Shown: piece after piece, positions 56,551 to 64,000 of the stretch
How the letters are laid out: each line of letters opens with the position of its first letter
Numbering within the stretch: the stretch's first letter is position 1
Assembly (NCBI GenBank): GCA_037176885.1
Contig: JAWWNJ010000206.1
Location: 1 to 64,000 of the forward strand
Source of the DNA: Favolaschia claudopus
Taxonomy: Eukaryota > Basidiomycota > Agaricomycetes > Agaricales > Mycenaceae
Direction: 5' to 3'
Length of the DNA: 64,000 bases
Position numbers and translations under genes: made by a program
Notes under the pieces: model-generated
Databases searched by the model: none
Seen by the model: the letters and a program-made list of their open reading frames with translations, nothing else
Told to the model about the DNA's origin: nothing

Positions 56551-57293
56551 ATGCCTCAGCCCATAGGTGAAGTCCTAATCGACTACCATTTCTTCCCGGT
56601 GGTCAGTCAAGACTTTGTGCGCAAGATCTATACTGTGGTAGGCTGTCCTCAACACATTTCTGCGCCAAGTCCAACCAGCCGCTAGCCGAATCTCGTCTGC
56701 ACGCCTTGTAGTGACGCCGGCGAAGATTGTGAATTTCTTCACTGGGGCTCGAAGTGCACTCGGTGCCGGGAGGCGAAGGTCCCCAAATGCCTGTTCGCCG
56801 GGGTGGATTGGTTCAAATATACCTATCCGTCTTCGACCTTTCCAACACTTTTCATCTATCGCAGCGGTAAGTCCTGCCGCTCTTCGAATTCTCATCTTCC
56901 TTATTCTATTCAGGCGGCACTTTGTACGACCTTGCATTCCTCGAACTCTGGTACCACTTGCGCCTCGGCGGCTTAAGCCCTGATATGTTTATAGGCTCGG
57001 TGGACGGTGAGCCCGCTGACTTCTTGCGTCGGCAGGAGGAATTTGCTGGCGACCTTCGTGACTGGGACATTGCTCACGACCTAAACCACGCCGCCCACTC
57101 CAGCCGGCGGCTGTATTTCTACAACATCCTGTCTCGAGTTTTACGCGAGTGGCGTACCCAGGATCGCTCGCTCCATGCCCAGTGCGATGTCGACGCAGCT
57201 ATCTCGCTCCATGATATCAGGCGACGGGACTCTAACGTTCCGATCGTCGTGCCCTTGGCCCAAGGCACGCGCCGCCAGACCTTCGAGCGGTAG
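56551..57293 (+). CDS. Cargo gene A2, copy 2: small WG-type Zn2Cys6-like protein
   Basis: Three exons, reading through. Start 56551 (MPQPIGEV...), an intron of about 48 nt ending in TAG near 56685, then the cluster at 56698-56790 (C-x2-C-x6-C-x8-C-x2-C-x7-C; EFLHWGSK between the third and fourth Cys), an intron at about 56867-56913, and a last exon with a helical region (RRLYFYNILSRVLREW) ending at 57293. About 215 residues. The spacing fits a binuclear zinc cluster, but the basic residues that follow the second Cys in GAL4-type factors are absent, so DNA binding is not assured. Confidence 0.8.
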
Positions 57294-57465
57294 CCCAGGC
57301 TAGTAGCTTTTCCCCGTTAGGGTCAAATAAATCTCTTTGCCCGGTCGCAAGCCGTTATCGTGATGTCTGATTCCACCTGAGCTTTTGGTCCGGCAGCCGG
57401 TGGTACTCACCCGTCGGCTATAGGTTTTACTTATAGCGGCCGGTGCCCAGTGAGTCCTTCGAGCG

Positions 57466-58137
57466 ATGCCCGCCTTTTCTTTGGCAGCGACTTTTTACTC
57501 AGAACGCTTTAGGAGCTTCACCGGTCCCTCAGAGTACCAGCTCGTACTTCAAGCTCAATTTGTGGGTCTTTCGTTCTTTCCTGGTGCTCTCCCGCTGACG
57601 GGTGCCTCTTCTTAGCCGGAGTACGAATGCCAGTGCTGCCTCAAGAACTACCGCCATTGCATCTGGATTCAGTGGGGCGAAGCCTGCCTCAGCTGCATGT
57701 TCATAGGCCGCGCCGCCTTGTGCTGCTACACTAAGAAGTCCGTCTGGCAGGCCGAGAACAGCCGTCGTCGCGACACTCTCCTAGCCTCTCGGCCAGGTAA
57801 GTCTGCTTTCTATCTTTATACCGCTCAGCGGGGGTCTTAGTGAATTTTAGCTCCCTCCGCCGGACGGATCGCTCAGTTTGACTGGTACGCCCGGGCTGCC
57901 GGCGCCCGACTCGACGAGAAGAGGTACATCGACGTGCGTACTTGCACCATCCTCGCCGCCAGATCCATGCTCGGCACCCTTGGGTTTGGCCAGCTACGCT
58001 TCTTGTACGGACTGTGGTTTGACGCGAAGGGGGCGGGCGTACGAAAGGAAATTGTAGATCTCCTCCGGGATAGGTTAGACGCTGTAGCCCTCCAGTCCGG
58101 CGCAAGGCTCCCGCCCGTTATGTTCATCGGGCCGTAA
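57466..58137 (+). CDS. Cargo gene A3, copy 2: small WG-type Zn2Cys6-like protein
   Basis: Start 57466 (MPAFSLAAT...), intron at about 57562-57615, cluster at 57628-57726 (C-x2-C-x6-C-x8-C-x2-C-x8-C, IWIQWGEA between the third and fourth Cys), intron at about 57796-57849, and a last exon ending at 58137 (PPVMFIGP). The frame is intact, unlike copy 1. The C-terminal domain (GQLRFLYGLWF, DLLRDRLDAV) is alignable with that of A4. Function unknown. Confidence 0.78.
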
Positions 58138-58420
58138 GCGTAGTAGGAAATATATTCCCACTGTCAAACGAACTTGCATCTTTAAAACTCTGTTTCAAGC
58201 TGCCCGATTAGGAAAGCTTCTTAGAAACCAAAGCTTCCTCGTGTTTTTGCCCAGCGGGAGCTCAGCACCTCGTTGGATATTCCACATGTATTGCGGATCT
58301 TCCGGGAGCGTCGGGTGCAATGAGTCCCGCTGTCGATCTTTCTGTTTCTGGGTCTCCCGCCAGGTCTCAGAGAGATATTTAAGCTGGCGGGAAGGTCCCA
58401 TTAGCTTCAGTCGTCTACTC

Positions 58421-59050
58421 ATGTCTTTGCTGGAACATCCACTCTTCCCGAATGACCCCGTCGGCCCGCTCAGGGAGTACTATGTACGTTCCTGAACATT
58501 TTGCCTCGGGTAATTCCTCATCATTTGGCAGCCTGGCCGGGTATGCTCTGCGTGCCTCAACGCCCGTTCTCATTGCGAGTTTACTGAGTGGGGAGCGCCG
58601 TGCACCCGCTGTTACTTGCTGAAGCACAACTGCTCGTACACCCAGACCGCTGAGCTGGCCGATGAAATTGCTGCCCGCCGGCACCGTTTTCAAAGAGGGT
58701 CCCGATCGTAAGTGACGACTTCTTTCTTATCTGTTGCGCCACAACTGATTCCCCGCTCGCTTCTAGCGGCTACGAAGGAACAGCTAGCTGCTTGGGACGT
58801 CCTTCATGAGGGGACCCTGGCGCAGTTCCCATTCTGGCAACAATACCATTCTGTAATCGTCGGGCGGAACGTCGCAGAGGCAGCCCAACGGCTGTCTTTT
58901 TACTTCGAGGCCCGCTTGGTTTTCCATCTTCTTCAGGAGGCCAAAACGGCTAATCTCCCGGCTGCGTATGTTGCTGTTATCCGCGAGCGGTTAGACGTTC
59001 TCGCCAATAATCTTTTCCTGGATCTTCCGGCTAGGATGCGGGCAGTGTAG
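58421..59050 (+). pseudogene. Cargo gene A4, copy 2: small WG-type Zn2Cys6-like protein, one frameshift
   Basis: Start 58421 (MSLLEHPLF...), intron at about 58484-58531, cluster intact at 58544-58633 (C-x2-C-x6-C-x8-C-x2-C-x6-C, EFTEWGAP between the third and fourth Cys). One extra T near 58690 shifts the frame before the last intron. Copy 1 has the correct base count there but is broken elsewhere, so each copy damages A4 at a different place. The last exon ends at 59050. Confidence 0.75.
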
Positions 59051-59469
59051 ATACAGGCACATGTATTTTCGGATAGTTCGTTCCGATAACACACGCTCCC
59101 GCCCCATGTGAGGCCTTGGAAACATTTATTTCTTGGTAAAGATGTGCCCGCTGCCCTCAAATGACGTGCTAGGTGACCCACCTCTCCCCCTTTCAGAAAT
59201 CTCAACTGTCCCCAGTTGATCGATCAGAGGAAATTCAGGTTCCCCGGCAGCAAATTTTCGTGCCACGGAACGATCGGGTGCGTTTGAAATAATTTTATGC
59301 GCCACCGGCGGGTGCATCTACCATAAATGGTAATCCAAGTTCGGCCGTTGACCAAATTTCGTCCAAATTATCCTTACGGCGTTAACTACGGCCGCTCGAG
59401 TATAAGAAGCAGCGGGCGGACAGGTATACCCCCAGCCTCGTCTACTGTCTTTACTCTGCTTCCTCCAAA
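59051..59469 (+). promoter_or_regulatory. A5 upstream region with PPT-like tract, copy 2
   Basis: No gene. The PPT-like tract ctctccccctttc is at 59182-59194, and the TATA-like TATAAGAAG at 59401-59409, 69 nt before the A5 start. Confidence 0.5.
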
Positions 59470-60710
59470 ATGTCTCAAAACGATTACAACACCGTCAAAG
59501 CCGATTTCCTCAAGGCTATGGACGTTGCCGCCAACCTCGTCAAGTATTCGCCGCCCGAGTCTCGTAAAAACCAGCTCAAGGACGTCGCCGAGATTCTCGT
59601 AAGAGCCGCCGGCTACATTGACCAGTCTCGTTTTGTTAACATTATTCTTTCGTTCGTAGGCGCGCCTTCCCCCGCTCATGCCTTTCATTTTGGAAGACAA
59701 GAGCGCGGTCCTTCGTGAGGCAATCTTCACCTCGCGTGAATATTACCACTCCTTGTACGACCCGGATGGTAAACGGGACGTGACCTTCCCCGCTGGGTAC
59801 GATGCCCTGCGGCGGATCACCAAGGCCATTCACGAAGACCGTTCCAAGAAGGCGATCCCGCCCGTCTCCACCGTTTCTTCTTCCAAGGGGACCCGGGTCG
59901 GATTCACTAACTTTTATTGTCGTGCTCACCACTGACTCACAGTCATCCCCCGCTAGAAGAGTACTCGCGGGCGGTCTCAGGGTGAACCTGAGTCTGAGGA
60001 CGAGGACGAAGGCACCGTTCGTGCCCCATCGCCCGCTCTCACCACCCTTGGTGCTGACGAGGTTCGTTCTTTCGTTTAACAGCTGGCCTGTGTAGAGCTG
60101 ACGATTGACACTTCTATCATCGCCGTTGGGTGTTTGTTCACCCAGATGCTCGTTGACGATGAGCATGTCCCCGCTCCCAAGGCTCCCCCTACCGGTCCCA
60201 AGGCTAAATCAGCCATGGCGGGCAAGAAGGGTGCGCGCGCTGTAGGTCGCACGTTATTTCTGCTCTAGCTTCTGTCATTCATTTCAATCTTTCAGCATAG
60301 CCCGGCCCCCGCTAAGAAGGGCAAAGGCAACAAGCGCGCTCGCATCGACAACGTCCCGTTCCACGAGGACTCCTTCCTCACCAACGGTGAGTTTCCCGTC
60401 CATTGTCAGTGGTTTCCCGCTGAATGTTGTTACAGCAACGGCTGAGTTTTACGCTTCGGCACCCGCTTCAGGTGCTGTTGTCGATGAGGCCGCTAGCGTC
60501 GTCGAGATGGGTACCGAGTTCATGAGCAACCACCTTGCCTTGCGCAAGCGGATGTATTTCATCATGGTCGAGCTGGCGGTCATCCACGAGAACCTTCGTA
60601 GCTCTCTGGCCCGGCGCGAGCAGCTCCTTGACGAAGGAGAGAAGATCTCGGCTCGCCTTCGCGACTTCCCCGAGTCCTCCTCTGCCGGCGTCGATGCTCA
60701 TGTTCCCTGA
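59470..60710 (+). CDS. Cargo gene A5, copy 2: coiled-coil protein with basic middle
   Basis: Start 59470 (MSQNDYN...), first intron at about 59598-59658, second exon with SREYYHSLYDPDG, then acidic (ESEDEDEG), Lys/Pro-rich (PKAKSAMAGKKG) and KKGKGNKRAR blocks, and a helical last exon from about 60437 (LRKRMYFIMVELAV; RREQLLDEGEK) ending at 60710. At least four introns. No frameshift seen, in contrast to copy 1. Homologous to B3 by exon layout and local matches. It could be an oligomerising nucleic-acid-binding protein; this is inference from composition. Confidence 0.75.
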
Positions 60711-60932
60711 CTCGTTCCTAAAGAGCTCCCCCAGCGGGTCCCCCTTTCTTCAGAATCCTCGGTACTGGCTCAATCGTTTCGGACACCTCACGGCTCATCC
60801 TTCTGCTGGCCGCCACACACTCCCCGGGTGCGCAACCTGTTCGCAGCGCACTGGCGGGAGATGAAGGAAATTCAATTACTTAAGGACTTCGAATCTCGTT
60901 TCAGACTGTAACGTAGATATCGTAGCAGTAAT

Positions 60933-63900
60933 TCATTTCCGCGCAGCGGCTTTCGTAGCAGAACGAGTCTTTCGTTTGAAAGGCAGCGGCTCATCCGTGT
61001 CAGGTTCCTCTTCCTCTTCTTCTTCTTCGGGCAAGGCCTCCTGCAGAGCCGGCTCTTCGTCAGCCGTCCCGCTGGGGGTTAACCTTACATTCCCGAATTG
61101 GAAGTCATCTCCAGAATAACCGTCTTCCTCCTGGACCATCTTTTCTAGCGTCTCTGCCGAGAGGTCGATTAAGTCGTGAATGTCAGCGGGCAGCTTGATA
61201 GAGCGCCGCTGCTCGAAGGGGACCACTCTGAACTGAGCAATCTTCGATTGAAAGACAGAGCCGTCCATCTCCGCTACGATATAACTTCCACCCTTCGTGC
61301 GCCGGATGATAATTACTGGTCCCAGGTATCTGGCGGCCATCTTCGTATTCAGCGATTTCTCAACGGTCGTATTCCTGATGAGCACCAAGTCCCCCGGCTC
61401 GAAATGGTAATCTTCGATAGTATGTTTATGTGCTATCTCATACCGGCGCAAATTCGCTCGTTTCTCGTCGGTGACCCGTTCCCTCATCTGTTCGACGTGA
61501 GTGGCGTGCTTAGCCAGAGCCTGGGCTCGATAGCCGATTAACTCAGCGGTCGTTAGAGTCCTGCCGGGCAGATGCACTAGCCAAGTCGCTTCTTCTATAT
61601 CCAGCGGGAGGATTGGATGTGCGCCCGTTACCATAAAGTAGGGTGAACAACCCGTTCCTCGTCGAATAGTGACCCGGTCAGCCCACAACATCTGCGGGAA
61701 GAACCAGTACCACTTGCTGGGATTCCCGCCAGTAGCTTTCCATAAGGATTGCCTCATCGAGAAGTGCCCATTTTCGACTTTCCCGTTGGCTTGAGAATTA
61801 TACGGCGAAACTCTAATATTTCTTATGCCGTATTTAGACTCAAGGTAGGCTACGGCCGCTAGGAAGGCCGGCGCATTATCTGTCACCAGTTCCTCCGGGC
61901 AACCCCACCTACAAATCACATCTTCAAGTAAGAACAAGGCCAGCGTTCTGGCATTCTCGTTCTTTATCGGCCGCGCTTCTATGTAGCTGCTGAGAGAGCA
62001 GCGGGCGTCGACAATTTTATTGAAGCCGTTGGAAGGAGTACCAACGACCATCACATCGACGTGTACCACCTGGAAGAGCGAAGGGGTATGGGTGACAACG
62101 GCGGGATTTTTAATAAAGTCCTTTGCCTCAATTGACACAATTCGCAAGTCTTAATGTACCAGGTGACATCCCGCTCCATCTCAGGCCACCAGAAACGCAT
62201 TTCTATCAAGGATTTGGTAGCAAAGACGCCGCGATGAGCTAGGCTATCATGAGCCGCTCGCATCATATACATTCGGTGTTCTTTGTCTACCACCAACTGA
62301 TGTGCGCTCCCCGTTGTGGATTTATGATAGAGTTTTCCATCTGCATCCTCGAAGAAGCCGGTGGCGAATCGTAGGAAAGCTTTGTATTCCTTGTCGTTCA
62401 TGCCATCCGGGCGAGCCAGGGTGTTTCGTCGCCATTCCTTCATGAGGAGCAGCCGCTCGTCCGCTAGCTTCGCCGCTACAGATCGTTGGTCTTCAGGATA
62501 CGGTTCCCGCTTCGTCGGGTCGTATTTCAATTCGAGGTCAGGGATCAGCGGCTCGCCTGCTGGCTTGTCGTCACCCTTTGACTGAGAGAAGACTTCGAAA
62601 ACATATTCTCTACTAAGGCGGGTGTAAGCCCAGGCCTGTTCGGCGTCGTTTTCGAAGTCAGCGGCTGACCGAGCCTCATCTCCTGCCAATTCAGCTACCA
62701 TATATCCACCTCGGGTGTCAATATCGTGCTTGAAATCCTCGAAATTCTTGAGAGGCGGCCAAGCACTACTTTCAGGATGAAGACCCGGCGGCTCGTTATT
62801 ATCGAACTCGTCTTCTGGATGATCATACTCTGGATCCCCCGGCTGAATACGCCGGCGGGAGAGGCCATCTGGCCCGAAAGTCTTGCCCGGTACATGCTTC
62901 AGAGTGAAATGAAACATTAAGATCTCCTCGATCCAGCGGTTGATCGTAGCGTTGGGTCCCATTCCCGGGTGATCCAACATGCCTTTGAGGTACTGAGCGT
63001 CGGTCTCGACGACCAGTTTGCGGCAGCCCAACAGCCAATATTGCATGTGGTCCAGCGCCCTCTTCAAGCCAAACAATTCCCGCTTGGGCTGAGAATACCT
63101 CGACTCTCGCTCATTCAAAGGTATGGAGCTGAAGCGGGCATAGTACCGCTTATTTAGGTCCAAAGGATCCCGCTGGTACACATGCACTCCAACTCCAAGG
63201 TACGACGTATCCACCGCCAGCACCACTTCGGTGTCCCATTCATATCTTATAGGTCTAAGCGCGGGACATTCTCGCAAAGCCTTCTTCAAAACTTTCATGC
63301 AGGCGTCTTGGGGCGGGCCCCACTCGAATATGACTTCTTTCCGGGTAAGCTTCTGAATCGGTTCAGCCTTGACCGTGTAGTCTTGGATGAACATCCTCAT
63401 AACGCCCACAGTTCCCAGAAAGGCTTTCACATCGTGGAAATCCTTCAGCGGGCCCCAACGCTCAATGACGCCGATTCTATCTTCATCCGGGCGCATGCCC
63501 TCGTATGAGCAGACATGGCGACCACCTTAAAGGTTCCCCGGCAAATCTGCAACTTCTTCCCGCTTACAGTCGCCCCAGAATAGGCTAGCCGGGTAAGTAC
63601 CCGGTTGCAGTCTACCAAGTGTAACCACACAAAGACCCTTATCAGCGGGTTCTCTGGGATGGTCTCGTACGTCCCGTCAGGCTTCTCATATCGAGTGAAG
63701 CCGCCGGCGACAGGCACGTCATCTATATACGGCCGGGTAACCGCAGGAATTTCATCTCGCAGGATGTAGGTTACGTCTTCGTGGAAGATCGGCACCGAGT
63801 TGGTCCAACCCTGCGGCAATCTTACCAATCGAAGCGCCCCAAACGGAGTTTGGAAGGTCGTGTAATCTCGAGATTCCGGGTCAATCAGCCGGTGGTTGTA

Positions 63901-64000
63901 CCCAGAATAAAGATCAAACGTGGACCCACAAGCCCTTCCTGCGAAATGTTCGGCTAGATCCGCGGCGCCGGGAGGCACCCCAGAGTGCGCAATGGTTACC
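60933..64000 (-). pseudogene. pol: Pol of element A, copy 2 (partial, frameshifted, cut by window end)
   Basis: Minus strand, from the integrase end (60933) into RT at the window edge. RT keeps the catalytic YIDD (near 63725) that copy 1 lost. RNase H (SQPKREL near 63090) and integrase motifs (VTDNAP, NGKVENGH, YLGPV) are present. Frame breaks relative to copy 1 and element B lie near 63517 and near 62100. Gag and pro lie beyond the window. Confidence 0.92.

Overview
The window looks like a mobile-element-rich stretch of a basidiomycete (mushroom-type, Agaricomycete) genome. The reasons are a KDZ-type DNA transposon with a CxC cysteine cluster, very short GT..AG introns of about 50-60 nt, fungal Zn2Cys6-like domains and Ty3/gypsy LTR retrotransposons. 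I see no recognisable host housekeeping gene, tRNA or rRNA.

Layout. 1-955: flank with three adjacent hairpins. 956-19608: giant gypsy element A, copy 1, with gag-pro-pol on the minus strand. Read along the plus strand it consists of the 3' LTR (956-2769), PPT, five plus-strand cargo genes A1-A5, pol-pro-gag on the minus strand, PBS, and a 13-bp stub of the 5' LTR. 19609-36889: giant gypsy element B with gag-pro-pol on the plus strand, made of the 5' LTR, PBS, gag, pro, pol, three minus-strand cargo genes B3-B2-B1, PPT and 3' LTR. 36890-39444: unassigned DNA with degenerate tandem repeats and a regular array of GC-rich palindromes. 39725-49100: KDZ transposase gene flanked by two other minus-strand genes. 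49757-64000: a second copy of element A, cut by the window end inside pol.

The main discovery candidate is the cargo. Two clearly different gypsy lineages each carry, between pol and the 3' LTR and antisense to gag-pol, an intron-containing module in the same order: a large gene with a central Zn2Cys6-like cluster (A1/B1), one or more small genes whose cluster has the form C-x2-C-x6-C-x4-W-G-x2-C-x2-C-x6to8-C (A2, A3, A4 / B2), and a coiled-coil gene with a Lys/Gly-rich middle (A5/B3). Antisense orientation explains how introns survive passage through a sense RNA genome.

The two copies of element A are about 98 percent identical by eye in LTR, A2-A5 and pol. A1 and its flanks are strongly divergent (about half of residues identical by eye in the best domain), as if this one cassette had been swapped or diversified. 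In copy 1 every cargo gene and pol is frameshifted. In copy 2, A1, A2, A3 and A5 read through, A4 has one frameshift and pol at least two. Element B is the most intact. Gag, Pro and Pol lie in successive -1 frames in both elements, with an A-AAT-TTT heptamer at the B gag/pro and A pro/pol junctions.

All homology statements come from reading motifs and comparing the sequences in this window. No database search was run.
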